64,000 nt of DNA from Bin87 sp963663945 (GTDB lineage: Bacteria; Chloroflexota; Dehalococcoidia; Lucifugimonadales; UBA3495). The notes under the pieces were generated by a model that saw nothing but the letters and a program-made list of their open reading frames with translations, ran no database searches and was not told the DNA's origin. A program made the position numbers and the translations under genes. Where the stretch lies: contig OY760687.1 in assembly GCA_963663945.1 (NCBI GenBank), positions 434,001 through 498,000 of the forward strand, in the 5' to 3' direction. Each line of letters opens with the position of its first letter. Positions within the stretch are counted from its first letter, which is position 1. Shown piece after piece: positions 1 through 8,521 of this stretch.

Positions 1-14
1 GTGATGCGCCGAGC

Positions 15-52
15 AAAAAAGATGGGAGGGTGAGCATCGCTCACCCTCCCAT
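15..52 (-). terminator. Rho-independent terminator of the small exported-peptide gene
   Basis: A perfect 14-bp stem (22-35 pairing with 39-52) with a 3-base loop is followed, reading the minus strand, by six T residues (the A-run at 15-20). It lies about 115 bases downstream of the stop of the small gene ending at 168. Nothing else is recognisable in 53-167. Confidence 0.85.
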
Positions 53-167
53 AACAACCTGGCCGGATAATGTGCGAAGGTTGGAGGAGGAAACCTACCG
101 GACGCTGGGAATTCCGAAGAACCCGTTCGTCTCTCCGTTCAATTCCGGCGGGCCGTCTCAGCCCCTA

Positions 168-389
168 CTAGCAGGGGATCCCGAAGAAGCAGGTCCCAGG
201 CTGCTCAGGGGTGGTGTACTGCTGTTCCACTGGATGCTGAGTGGACCCCACGTCCACGCCGCCGTCCGCCGACGCAACGCTGGCGCCGCCCATGGCGCTG
301 AACCAGACCACTCCGGCCATTGCGGCGGCCACAGCCAGGGACAGCACGATTCTCCGACGTCCAACCGATCGCTTCATCTGAGTATTCAT
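168..389 (-). CDS. Small exported peptide, 73 aa, function unknown
   Basis: I do not recognise a family. The N-terminus is basic (KRSVGRRR) and is followed by a hydrophobic stretch of about 20 residues and an ASA-type cleavage site, so it looks like a classical Sec signal peptide. That leaves a mature peptide of only about 30 residues, ending in a short segment with two cysteines (CFFGIPC) that could form a small disulfide loop. The ATG at 389 is preceded by a perfect AGGAGG six bases upstream; an adjacent GTG at 392 is too close to it. The gene has its own promoter (479-507) and its own terminator (15-52), so it is a monocistronic unit. A real gene is well supported; the role (signal, structural or antimicrobial peptide) is not. 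Confidence 0.75.
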   Translation of the reverse strand: MNTQMKRSVGRRRIVLSLAVAAAMAGVVWFSAMGGASVASADGGVDVGSTQHPVEQQYTTPEQPGTCFFGIPC

Positions 390-478
390 CACGGACCTCC
401 TATGATCCTTGGTTCGTATTGCAAATGCCCTGAATCACTTGTTATGGGGGGTGATCCAATAGCCATTTGGTACATATA

Positions 479-507
479 ATAATACCGAGTCTTGTCACTG
501 TTGTGAA
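479..507 (-). promoter_or_regulatory. Sigma-70-type promoter for the small exported-peptide gene
   Basis: On the minus strand a TTCACA box (507-502) is separated by exactly 17 bases from TATTAT (484-479). Each matches five of six consensus positions. It lies in an AT-rich stretch that stands out from the GC-rich surroundings and leaves an ~80-base leader before the start at 389. Bases 508-642 hold no recognised feature. Confidence 0.7.
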
Positions 508-642
508 GGCATTTATATGTACTTTCTGTGATAGTAGTGTGAAAAATATATGAGCGCATATTCTGATGCCGCCTTCAGGAACGTCTCCGGACATTGGACA
601 TGCCGCCGCAGGGCGGGCAACCTGACCAAAGGCGAAAACGAA

Positions 643-668
643 CTGGGGCGAACCACCGTTCGCCCCAG
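643..668 (-). terminator. Terminator behind the PepC-like peptidase gene
   Basis: A perfect 10-bp stem (643-652 with 659-668) with a 6-base loop lies just downstream of the stop at 693 on the minus strand. It is followed by a T-rich tract (TTCGTTTTC). Confidence 0.7.
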
Positions 669-692
669 CATCGTGTCCGTCCGGTTCCGAGG

Positions 693-2045
693 TTACGCGG
701 ACGCCAGCGAGCCCATCGGGTCCCACGGCGGGAGGACGATGGGTTCGAGGTCGAGGGCGTCCTGCAGATCCTGGGGCAGGTAGCTCTTCGGCGCGGCGAT
801 CTCGAACATGTACTCGGCGAACCAGGAGTCGTTCATCAGGAAGAAGCCCTTTTCGCCTACCTTGTCGTCCCAACTGTTCTCGACGCGCCAGCGGCGGGGC
901 TTGCCGTCCACCACGTCCACACCGGTGAAGAGCATGGCGTGGGTCATGGCGGTCTGGTGGTACTCCAGCCGCTCCGCCTTGTCCATCTCGAAGTCGGCGC
1001 TGTAGACGCTGCCGTAGTCGAAAAGCTCGGCATCCCACACGCCCTTGTCGCGGTGCATCTGCTTGCCGGTGTCGCAACCCATCCAGACGGGGGTGCCGTC
1101 GTGGAGCATGCGCATGGCGACGTCCTTCATGAGGTCGATGTCGACGTTGAGGTAGGTGATGCGGGTGCCGTCGACGACATTGCCGAGATACTGGACGGTG
1201 TAGGTGCGGCCCGGCGGGCTGGAGCCCCGGGGGTCGTGCACGAGGCAGACGTAATCTTCCATGGGGGTGGAGATGTACTTCTCGGCGAACTTGAGGGGCG
1301 TCATCTCGCCGTCGCGATGGAACTCGCCGTCCTTGTCCTTCCACTGCCAGTCGAACTGCGCCGGCGGGGTACCGAGGTGGATGCAGAGGATCTGGTAGAC
1401 GGCGCGGAGCGCCTCCTGCTTGGCGTCGCGCATTTTGTCCAGGCCGGCCTCGTCGGCGTAGAGGCGGCGGATGTTGCGCGCGCCCTGGCGGACCTGGTAG
1501 TTCAGGCCGGAGTTCATGCGCATGGAGTTGCCGGAGCTTTCGGTTTCGGGCATCACGGTCTTCGGGACGACGCCGTGCTTGCGGATCAGGCTGACGAACA
1601 TGTCCCACTGGCCGCCGTCGCCCAGGGGCTGCTGCAGGAGCCAGGCCACCACGCGATCATCGATGGGCCGGTCGGCGGTCTCGATGACGGCCTCAAGGAT
1701 GTAGTTGGCGCGCTCCATCTTGTCCCAGAACATGACGTAGCTCTGGCTGAACTCGAACTCCTTGACGTTGAGGACGTTTCGGGTCTCGGAACGAAACAGG
1801 TTGAGGCCGGCGAACATCCAGCAGCGGCCGGAGCGGGCCTGGTTGGTGACGCCCCAGTCGTCCAGCACCGTCGAGAAGCTGTGAGTGGCCTCGGCGACGA
1901 TGTTGCGGTTCAGGGCAACGTCGTTGACGTCGTGCTGGGTCACCACGTTCTGCATGAGCTGGTGGTTGGGCTGGGAGGCGAAGGCCTCCTGGAAATCGGC
2001 CATGGTGGCGGCGTCGAGGGCGCCCGGGTTGGTCTGGGTGGTCAT
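693..2045 (-). CDS. pepC: C1B-family cysteine aminopeptidase (PepC/bleomycin hydrolase type)
   Basis: The 450-aa product matches the papain-fold aminopeptidases of family C1B in length and motifs. Gln69 sits upstream of the nucleophile in RSGRCWMFAG (Cys75), the catalytic His is His369 in MTHAML, and the Asn is Asn390 in VENSW. These enzymes are cytosolic, usually hexameric barrels that trim peptides from the N-terminus. No signal peptide is visible. The ATG at 2045 has an AGGAGA Shine-Dalgarno; a second ATG seven bases upstream is in another frame. It starts only 26 bases after the stop of the cysteine desulfurase gene and ends at a clear terminator, so the two are probably one transcript. 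The C-terminal residues that make homologues self-trimming aminopeptidases cannot be judged by eye. Confidence 0.92.
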   Translation of the reverse strand: MTTQTNPGALDAATMADFQEAFASQPNHQLMQNVVTQHDVNDVALNRNIVAEATHSFSTVLDDWGVTNQARSGRCWMFAGLNLFRSETRNVLNVKEFEFSQSYVMFWDKMERANYILEAVIETADRPIDDRVVAWLLQQPLGDGGQWDMFVSLIRKHGVVPKTVMPETESSGNSMRMNSGLNYQVRQGARNIRRLYADEAGLDKMRDAKQEALRAVYQILCIHLGTPPAQFDWQWKDKDGEFHRDGEMTPLKFAEKYISTPMEDYVCLVHDPRGSSPPGRTYTVQYLGNVVDGTRITYLNVDIDLMKDVAMRMLHDGTPVWMGCDTGKQMHRDKGVWDAELFDYGSVYSADFEMDKAERLEYHQTAMTHAMLFTGVDVVDGKPRRWRVENSWDDKVGEKGFFLMNDSWFAEYMFEIAAPKSYLPQDLQDALDLEPIVLPPWDPMGSLASA

Positions 2046-2071
2046 GGTGCATCTCTCCTGGGGTCGGTGGT

Positions 2072-3223
2072 TCAGTTTGCGGCGGCGTGTGCCGGCGACA
2101 GGCTGCCGACCACGTCGGTGATTTCGGTCAGCGCCCGGTTGATTTCGTCTGCTGTGGTGAAGCGGCCTACGGAAAGGCGCAGGGTGCCCATCGCGTACTG
2201 GGTGGGCACGCGCATGGCTTCGAGGACATGGGAGAGTTCAACCTGGTCGCTGTGGCAGGCGGCGCCGGCCGAGGCGGCCACGGTGGGCAGGCTGGCCAGA
2301 ACGCGGTCGGCCTCCATACTTCGAAAGCCGATGCTGCAGGTGTTGGGCAAGCGCTGGGTCGAATGGCCGTTGACGCGAGCGTAGTGGCCCGATTCCAGCA
2401 GACCCTGTTCCAGGCGATCGCGCATGGCGGCCATGTGGCCGGCGTATTCGCCCAGGTTCTGCTCGATCAGTTCGCAGGCCTTGCCCAGGCCCGCCATGAG
2501 GATGATGTTCTCGGTGCCGGCGCGCCGGTTGCCCTCGTGGTTGGCGCCATGCATCAGCTTTTCCAGTTGGACGCCGGGTCGGATGTACAGCGCGCCGATG
2601 CCCTTGGGGGCGTAGAGCTTGTGGCCGGCCACGGACAGCAGGTCGACGCCGAGGTCGTCCACCTTCACCGGGATCTTGCCGATGGACTGGGCGCAATCGC
2701 TGTGGACCAGGACGCCGTGACGATGAGCGATTTCGGCGATCTCCGCGATGGGCTGGATGGTGCCGACCTCGTTGTTGGCGTGCATGATGGTGACCAGCAC
2801 CGTTTCGGGGGTGATGAACTCCTCGACCTGGCGGGGGTCGACCATGCCGTGCTCGTCGACCGGGAGGTAGGTGGTCCGGATGCCCTGGCCTTCGAGATAC
2901 CCGCACACCTCGGTCACCGCCGGATGTTCGACGGCCGAGGTGATGATGTGATTGCCGCGGTGGCGGTATGCGCCGGCAACGCCCTTGATGGCGTGGTTGT
3001 TGGCCTCGGTGCCGCCGCTGGTGAAGATCAGGTCATCCTCAGAGCAGCCCAGAAGGCCGGCTACCTGCTGCCGGGCCAGGTCAACTCCCTCGCGCGCGGC
3101 AAGGCCGAAAGAATGGCCGCTGGACGGGTTGCCGAAGAGCCCGTGCACGTAGGGCAGCATGGCCTCGGCGACGGCGGGGTCGATGGGCGTGGTGGCGTTG
3201 TAGTCCAGATAGATGCCGTCCAT
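2072..3223 (-). CDS. Cysteine desulfurase, NifS/IscS family (PLP enzyme)
   Basis: The 383-aa product is a class-V aminotransferase fold protein that takes sulfur from L-cysteine as a persulfide for Fe-S clusters, tRNA thiolation or cofactors. It shows YLDYNATTP at the N-terminus, the substrate/PLP-region His100 (AVEHPAV), the PLP-binding Lys202 in SVAGHKLY, and the mobile-loop nucleophile Cys323 in SAGAACHS. That loop and the overall length fit the IscS/NifS group rather than SufS. No iscU, iscR or suf genes are nearby, so its acceptor is unknown. The neighbour pepC follows after 26 bases. A TATAAT box lies 45 bases upstream of the ATG. Confidence 0.93.
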   Translation of the reverse strand: MDGIYLDYNATTPIDPAVAEAMLPYVHGLFGNPSSGHSFGLAAREGVDLARQQVAGLLGCSEDDLIFTSGGTEANNHAIKGVAGAYRHRGNHIITSAVEHPAVTEVCGYLEGQGIRTTYLPVDEHGMVDPRQVEEFITPETVLVTIMHANNEVGTIQPIAEIAEIAHRHGVLVHSDCAQSIGKIPVKVDDLGVDLLSVAGHKLYAPKGIGALYIRPGVQLEKLMHGANHEGNRRAGTENIILMAGLGKACELIEQNLGEYAGHMAAMRDRLEQGLLESGHYARVNGHSTQRLPNTCSIGFRSMEADRVLASLPTVAASAGAACHSDQVELSHVLEAMRVPTQYAMGTLRLSVGRFTTADEINRALTEITDVVGSLSPAHAAAN

Positions 3224-3267
3224 TTCCGGCTCCGGCGCGCGTCGGCGTGTGGGGTGAGTTGCGCCGC

Positions 3268-3273
3268 ATTATA
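3268..3273 (-). promoter_or_regulatory. -10 box (TATAAT) for the cysteine desulfurase-pepC unit
   Basis: A consensus TATAAT reads on the minus strand 45 bases before the ATG at 3223. The best -35 candidate (TTGTCC) is 19 bases upstream, longer than ideal, so only the -10 is firm. Confidence 0.5.
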
Positions 3274-3315
3274 GACCACGGTGAACCGGGTCGGACAATC
3301 GTGGGAAGCGGCTGC

Positions 3316-3388
3316 GACGCGGGGCTGGGATCAAGCCCCGCGCGTCAAAGCACAGTCCAAGGTCCCGCCGGATATTCCGCGCGGGACC
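3316..3388 (-). terminator. Two adjacent hairpins behind the Fn3/HEXXH protein gene
   Basis: An 8-bp GC-rich stem (3319-3326 with 3334-3341) and another 8-bp stem (3361-3368 with 3381-3388) lie between the stop at 3423 and the next gene's promoter. Neither has a strong T-run, so they may be terminators aided by Rho or RNA-stability hairpins. Confidence 0.4.
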
Positions 3389-3422
3389 CTCGGACAATCA
3401 GCGCCAACCGCAGTCAGTGGGC

Positions 3423-5632
3423 TCAGTTCTGGTTGTACACCGGAGGGTCGTACTCGATGGGGCCACTGTACTCCCACGGCCCGTTGCGGGGGTTGGTATC
3501 CCCGGAGCTGTGCCAAACGTAGGACGCCCGGATGCGGAAGTTGTACCGTTCGCCGACCACCGGCTGGGCGTTGCTGCAGTAGTTGGTAATATCCAGCGTG
3601 AGGGCCGCGCTGCTCAGGGTGTCGTTGCCCCGGCCGACGTTGCGGTACCGGTCCCTGGAGCACCATCCGCTGGACTGGCCATCGGCCAACTTGTACTCGA
3701 TGTCGTAGCGGTATTGGGGCACCGTGTTGCCGTCGGCGTCGCGGATGGGCCGTTTGTTGTTGAAGTTGCGCACGGGCCGGAAATCGGGGTTGTTTGGATA
3801 GTACGGGTCGGGCCGGTCCCACGTCACCGTGAAGCCGCCGGCTGCCCTGACCTCCGCGGACACGTCGGCGGGAGCGTGGGGCGCGCCGGACATCACGAAG
3901 TATTCCTCGGATGGCCCGCTTTCGCCCAGGATGTTGTAGGCCTTGACGCGCACGTAGTAGCGCCCGTGGCCGGCCATGTTCGTCAGCAGACGAGACACAG
4001 CGGAGGGGTCTTCCACCTCCACTTTGTCGCCCGCCCGGTAGGTGGCGCGGGTCCGCCATTGCAAGATGTATCCGCCGATGGGACCGCCGCCAGCGGGGGG
4101 ATCCCACCACACCAGCAGGGACTCCCTACCGCCGACTGCCTCGATGCCGGTGGGAGTGTCGGGAGCGCCGCCGGCGAGGTTGTATTCGATGGGCCCGCTG
4201 TATGCCCACGGCCCGTTGCGGGGGTTGGTGTCGCCGGAGTTGTGCCAGACGTAGGACGCGCGGATGCGGAAGTTGTACCGCTCGCCAACTACAGGCTCGG
4301 CGTTGCTACAGTAACTGGTGACGTCCAACGCCAGGGCCGCCCGGTCCAGGGTGTCGTTGCCCAAACCGATGTCGCGTCGCCGGTCCTGCGAGCACCATCC
4401 GTCGGGCTGTCCGTCGGCGAGCTTGTATTCGATGTCATAACGGTATTGAGGGACGGTGTTGCCGTCTGCGTCGCGGATCGGCCGTTTGTTGCTGAAGTTG
4501 CGGACGGGCCGGAAATCGGGGCTGTTGGGGTAATAGGGGTTTGGTCGGTCCCAGGTCAGGTGGAAGCCGCCGCCCGGGCGAACCTCGGCCTCGAAATCCG
4601 TGGGCTTTCCGGGCGCGCCGGACATGACGAAATACTCCTCTGAGTACCCGCTTTCGCCGAGCACGTTGCGCGCCATCACGCGCACGTGGTAACGCCCATG
4701 GCCTGCCATGTTGCGGAGCAGCCCATGGCCCTGAGCCGGATTGCTCACAACCGCCTCATCGCCGGGTTCATAGGAGCCGCTCGTCCGCCACTGCAATACG
4801 TATTCGTCCGCCGGAGTGCCGCTGGGCGGCCAATCCCAGGATACGAGAAGCGCCTCCCTGCCTCCCACGGCTTTGACGCCGGTGGGGGTGTCGGGCGGCC
4901 CGCCGCTGGGATTGTAGGCCACGCGCCCGGTGTACTTCCATGGCCCGTTGCGCACGTTGGTGTCGCCGGAGTTCTTCCAGACGTAGGACGCCCGGATGCG
5001 GAACTTGTACTCTTCGCCAATTTCCGGCTGCGCATCCTCGCAGAAGCGGGTCATCGTCAGGGTGTGGACTGCCGGATCGAGGGTATTGTGGCCTCGTTGC
5101 AGGTCCTGGTAATTGTCCAGGCTGCACCAGGGCCCGGGCGGGTCATCGGCGAGTCGATATTGCACGTCGTAGCGGAACTGGGGCACCGTGTTGCCGTCCG
5201 CATCCCGGATCGCCCTCCTGTTGCTGTCGCGGACGGGACGGAAGTCGGGGTTATTGGGATAGTAGGGATCAGGCCGGTCCCAGGTCAGCCAGAACCCGCC
5301 GCCGGGGCGAACATGGACCCTGAGGTCGGTGGGCTGGCCCGGCGTGCCGGACATCACGAAGTACTCGTCCGATGGCTCGCTGCGCCCCAGGAAATTGCGC
5401 GCCAGCACGCGCACGTAGTAACGCCCGTGGCCCGCCATGTCCTCCATGAGATGCGGCCCGACCCAGGGTCTCCACACGCCGACCTCGTCGCCGGGCTTGT
5501 AGGTCGCGCCCGTGCGCCACTGGATCACGAAGGCGTCGTGTATGGTGCCCTCTTCGGGCAGACCCCAGGACACCAGCAGCGAGTTCCTGCCGCCCACCGC
5601 CGTCACGTTGGTGGGCGCTTCGGGCGGGCCCT
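3423..5632 (-). repeat. Three tandem ~735-bp coding repeats (double-Fn3 units)
   Basis: The 3' half of the large Fn3 gene consists of three units, approximately 4912-5632, 4177-4911 and 3423-4176. Each begins with a TPTG-AVGGRE-LLV-W module and ends with NGPW-Y-G-I-Y. The second and third copies are the most alike, including long identical protein stretches around RPIRDADGN. This indicates recent duplication within the gene. Confidence 0.85.
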
Positions 5633-7613
5633 TGGTTACCACGGTTTTCCAGGCCGGATTGCCTACGGTATCATCGTGGGCAATGGCCTGTACGCGCACC
5701 GTGTAAAACACGGCATTCTGCAAGCCCGGGATCGTCGCCGATGTGGTGGAGGCGGAGTCCAGGTCCAGCCGGCGGGAATCGTCAAAATCCTCGTCTCCAG
5801 TCTTCCATTGGACCCGGTAGCCGCTGAGTTCGATCTCGCTGTGCGTGGGTTCCTCCCACGACACCTGGATCTCGTGGTCCGCGCCGGTCACGCTCAGAGC
5901 CGACGGAGCGGCCGGCTTCCCGGGAGTGGCGGAGGTGGCAACCCACCGGTGGTGTCCGTCGTTGTCTTCGTGAACCGTTGTGGAGCCGCTGTTAACGCCG
6001 ACAACCCGCACGAAGTGCTGTGTGCCGTCGGTCAACTCCTGGATGGTGTGGGACAGGTCGTCAGTCTCCGAGATCAAGGCCTGCCGGGACGTGTGAAAAT
6101 CCTGGTCGGCCGTCCGCCACTGCACGGCGTAGTGGGTGACCCAGGGGCGGGTCTCGTACAGGTGGGGGCTCCAGGTGACCTTCAGCTCGCCGTTTCCGGT
6201 GATGATTGCCAGGTCCTGTGGCTTGCGCCAGTGGCAGCCGCCGTCCTTCCAGGGGTTGCCGAAGGCCGGCCCCGACGAGCCCAGCGCCCAACTGGCCTCG
6301 CGTACGGAGCAGTACCCTCCGAACATGTTGCGCATGTGATATGCCGCCGTGCGTTTGCCGTTGGCAACCTTGAGATCGGCCCAGACGGCGTCCATGTCCA
6401 CCGCGCCGTCGCCGTCGTCGTAGTGGTCGTAAAACCAGTCGGTGATCTCGCCTCTTGCCACGCTGCCGGCGACCCTGACGCTCTCCCGGTCCGGTTTGGC
6501 TCTATTGGCAATCTCCGGGCAATTCCCCAGGTACCCAATTGACTGGGAGGCCGAGCGGTGCGTGTGGTAAGCCAACACGTCGGCGTAGATTTCGCCGACG
6601 GGGCAATCGCCCTTGACCCGGTGATTGAAGTAGAGCCAGCCGACGCCAACCGGCCCAGGAACCTCCGGGACACGATAGTCCAGGAGGAAATGGTGGGCCA
6701 ACTCGTGCAACACCACTTTCGTTGACTGGTAGCCCCATTCGGTATAGCCGTAGCGGGCGCCCCGGTTCACGCCGCTGAATCCGTCGCGTCCCAGGATGTA
6801 GTAAACGTAGAACCCCGGGTTGTTGTAACTTCCCACTCGCACGGGAAGCGGATAATCGCGCCACGCCCGGCGAACCCACTCGTGGTCGTCCTCGTACCTT
6901 GAGACTATTCGGTCACTGATATGGGTAACGGCTGTCGCGTTGCGGGTATCCACAGATCGGGGCGTTGCGGATCGCAGGCTGGTCTGGTTGTACTCCGTAG
7001 ATTCGGACACGGAGCCCTGTATTTTGACCAGCACCGAATAGGACCGGTCGGTGGGGAGGCTCCAACCGGCGGCGCCACCCGAGTCCTGGCCGTTTCCATC
7101 GAGGAATCCCACCTGGAAATTCGCCGAACTCGTCCCATCGACGTCGTTCTCGAACACGACGAAATAGTCGGTATCGGAGTCCAGGGTCGCGCCAACCGGG
7201 GCGGTGAAGGTGTTGCGGGCGTCGTTGGTGAAGGACGCCGGGTTGCTCAACGTGTGCAGAATTTCGTCGGGGTTGCCATGCGAATCGGCAGTGTAAACGC
7301 TGACTTTTGGCGCGTCGTCCGAACTCACGTCCTTCAGGTACGCGACGATCTTCGAGAGGGAATATCCGTCCTCGCTGCTGCCGGTGGAAAACCCCTGGGC
7401 CTGCGCGTAAACCACGCGTTCGCTGGGACCCACCTGTTCCCAGCCATCGGGAGCCGCGACTTGACCCAAGTTGCTGACCAGGGTGATGCCCGTGCTGGCT
7501 TGCGCTGGAAACGCCAGCGTGGAGACGGTCAGCGTGACAATCAGCAACACGACGGCAGCGATCAACACCCCGATATGACGGCGGGTGCGCCGCTGCGGAG
7601 GCCAAATATTCAT
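3423..7613 (-). CDS. Large exported protein with HEXXH metallopeptidase-like domain and Fn3 repeats (1,396 aa)
   Basis: The N-terminus (1-40) is basic then strongly hydrophobic and ends PAQA, a signal peptide. Residues ~41-200 resemble the 'choice-of-anchor R' beta-sandwich module (LVSNLGQ start, AQGFSTG). Residues ~225-460 contain HELAHH at 303-308, the zinc-binding HEXXH of a metallopeptidase, with EIYAD at 341 as a possible third-ligand glutamate. From ~464 on there are two single Fn3-like modules, then three copies of a ~240-residue double-Fn3 unit (each with a YYPN-DFRPVR loop and two cysteines) to the C-terminus. There is no sorting signal or C-terminal membrane helix, so release or passive surface binding is likely. 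The start has a good CAGGAG ribosome site. Secreted protease or adhesin are both possible; activity is inferred from HEXXH only. Confidence 0.8.
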   Translation of the reverse strand: MNIWPPQRRTRRHIGVLIAAVVLLIVTLTVSTLAFPAQASTGITLVSNLGQVAAPDGWEQVGPSERVVYAQAQGFSTGSSEDGYSLSKIVAYLKDVSSDDAPKVSVYTADSHGNPDEILHTLSNPASFTNDARNTFTAPVGATLDSDTDYFVVFENDVDGTSSANFQVGFLDGNGQDSGGAAGWSLPTDRSYSVLVKIQGSVSESTEYNQTSLRSATPRSVDTRNATAVTHISDRIVSRYEDDHEWVRRAWRDYPLPVRVGSYNNPGFYVYYILGRDGFSGVNRGARYGYTEWGYQSTKVVLHELAHHFLLDYRVPEVPGPVGVGWLYFNHRVKGDCPVGEIYADVLAYHTHRSASQSIGYLGNCPEIANRAKPDRESVRVAGSVARGEITDWFYDHYDDGDGAVDMDAVWADLKVANGKRTAAYHMRNMFGGYCSVREASWALGSSGPAFGNPWKDGGCHWRKPQDLAIITGNGELKVTWSPHLYETRPWVTHYAVQWRTADQDFHTSRQALISETDDLSHTIQELTDGTQHFVRVVGVNSGSTTVHEDNDGHHRWVATSATPGKPAAPSALSVTGADHEIQVSWEEPTHSEIELSGYRVQWKTGDEDFDDSRRLDLDSASTTSATIPGLQNAVFYTVRVQAIAHDDTVGNPAWKTVVTKGPPEAPTNVTAVGGRNSLLVSWGLPEEGTIHDAFVIQWRTGATYKPGDEVGVWRPWVGPHLMEDMAGHGRYYVRVLARNFLGRSEPSDEYFVMSGTPGQPTDLRVHVRPGGGFWLTWDRPDPYYPNNPDFRPVRDSNRRAIRDADGNTVPQFRYDVQYRLADDPPGPWCSLDNYQDLQRGHNTLDPAVHTLTMTRFCEDAQPEIGEEYKFRIRASYVWKNSGDTNVRNGPWKYTGRVAYNPSGGPPDTPTGVKAVGGREALLVSWDWPPSGTPADEYVLQWRTSGSYEPGDEAVVSNPAQGHGLLRNMAGHGRYHVRVMARNVLGESGYSEEYFVMSGAPGKPTDFEAEVRPGGGFHLTWDRPNPYYPNSPDFRPVRNFSNKRPIRDADGNTVPQYRYDIEYKLADGQPDGWCSQDRRRDIGLGNDTLDRAALALDVTSYCSNAEPVVGERYNFRIRASYVWHNSGDTNPRNGPWAYSGPIEYNLAGGAPDTPTGIEAVGGRESLLVWWDPPAGGGPIGGYILQWRTRATYRAGDKVEVEDPSAVSRLLTNMAGHGRYYVRVKAYNILGESGPSEEYFVMSGAPHAPADVSAEVRAAGGFTVTWDRPDPYYPNNPDFRPVRNFNNKRPIRDADGNTVPQYRYDIEYKLADGQSSGWCSRDRYRNVGRGNDTLSSAALTLDITNYCSNAQPVVGERYNFRIRASYVWHSSGDTNPRNGPWEYSGPIEYDPPVYNQN

Positions 7614-7796
7614 CAGCGTGCTCCTGTTGAGAATATTTCGTGGGAACGTGTTATTCCAGATGGGTCAGATGGTGGATGGCCTCAGAACGCCGTTTCGGAG
7701 GAAGCGTTTGCAGGTTTGTAATCGGCGATCCGGACTCGATCGTTTTGGCCCTGAGATCGGTCAGCCTGGCCACGATGTAGCAACGCCGGCGTTGTT

Positions 7797-7827
7797 CCAA
7801 GAAAACGTTGCACCCCAAGAAAACGTT
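7797..7827. repeat. Two 13-bp direct repeats with 18-bp period upstream of the Fn3/HEXXH gene
   Basis: CCAAGAAAACGTT occurs at 7797-7809 and again at 7815-7827 in the otherwise gene-free stretch 7614-8521, about 190 bases upstream of the start at 7613. The spacing and position suit a transcription-factor site for the minus-strand gene. The rest of 7614-8153 shows no gene I can support. Confidence 0.5.
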
Positions 7828-8153
7828 TCACTTTGAAAATGTAGCCCGATCGACGCTCGAAGTCTGTGCAAGTTTGGATTTGCACCTGGCGTGCCGACCA
7901 TTCCCGGTTCGGCTGACGATGCGGCCAACGTGTTCGTTTCCTCGGGGCGTCACTGGCTAAGGCGACGGACGGTATAAGTACGGCATTGTCCGAGGGTTCG
8001 TGGCGGCGTCAATGGCTCTGCGACAGGAACCCCGTGCGGCTACCGAGACTGGCGACGCGCTTTTCGGCGAAGACAGGGCGAAAAACGCGGCGATTTCCCG
8101 AAACGTGACTGATCCGCGCCGGGCGTATGAGTCAACGACACGTTGCAGTTCAC

Positions 8154-8280
8154 GCGTACCCGGTTTGTGATTGTGAGTGCAGCGTGGCCGCCTCGTGGCG
8201 GCCGGGATCGTCACTACATCAATGGGATCGCCACGTCGCTTCGCTCCTCAGAGCGACGAGTTTGCAAAGGCTGGGTACGC
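8154..8280. mobile_element. Copy 1 of a ~127-bp palindromic intergenic element (MITE-like)
   Basis: It is bounded by the 8-bp inverted ends GCGTACCC (8154-8161) and GGGTACGC (8273-8280), with internal palindromic arms (GATTGTGAGTGCAGCGTGGCC on the left; GCCACGTCGCTTCGCTCCTC on the right). It has the same ends, size and inner arms as the elements at 19804 and 30037, but the interior has diverged most. Confidence 0.65.
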
Positions 8281-8419
8281 GGGTGAACCTGGTGGGTTCC
8301 GGCGCGTTTCTTACGCTGGGCGCGGCCCGGAGCGTAATAGTCCTCGTGGCATCCAGACGGCTGATGAACACTGAGTAGAGCCACGGATATCCGTTATAAC
8401 AATAATGAATATTGGTAAA

Positions 8420-8428
8420 TGCTATAAT
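8420..8428 (+). promoter_or_regulatory. Extended -10 promoter for the exported Fn3 protein at 8522
   Basis: TGC-TATAAT (extended -10) lies in an AT-rich island about 95 bases upstream of the ATG at 8522. No good -35 is present, which extended -10 promoters tolerate. Stretch 8281-8419 shows nothing else. Confidence 0.55.
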
Positions 8429-8521
8429 GAGGATGTGCCGGCCCGAATAACTGCGGCCGGTGGCGATACCAGCAACGTCCGATATAGGACGAGAGGCAGC
8501 AATGCTGCCGGGAGGTGAAAG

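Noticed and set aside
594..2384. Long plus-strand open frame opposite the peptidase and desulfurase genes (596 aa)
   Set aside because: It is a shadow of two well-conserved minus-strand genes in GC-rich DNA; its translation has no domain and the composition of an antisense frame.
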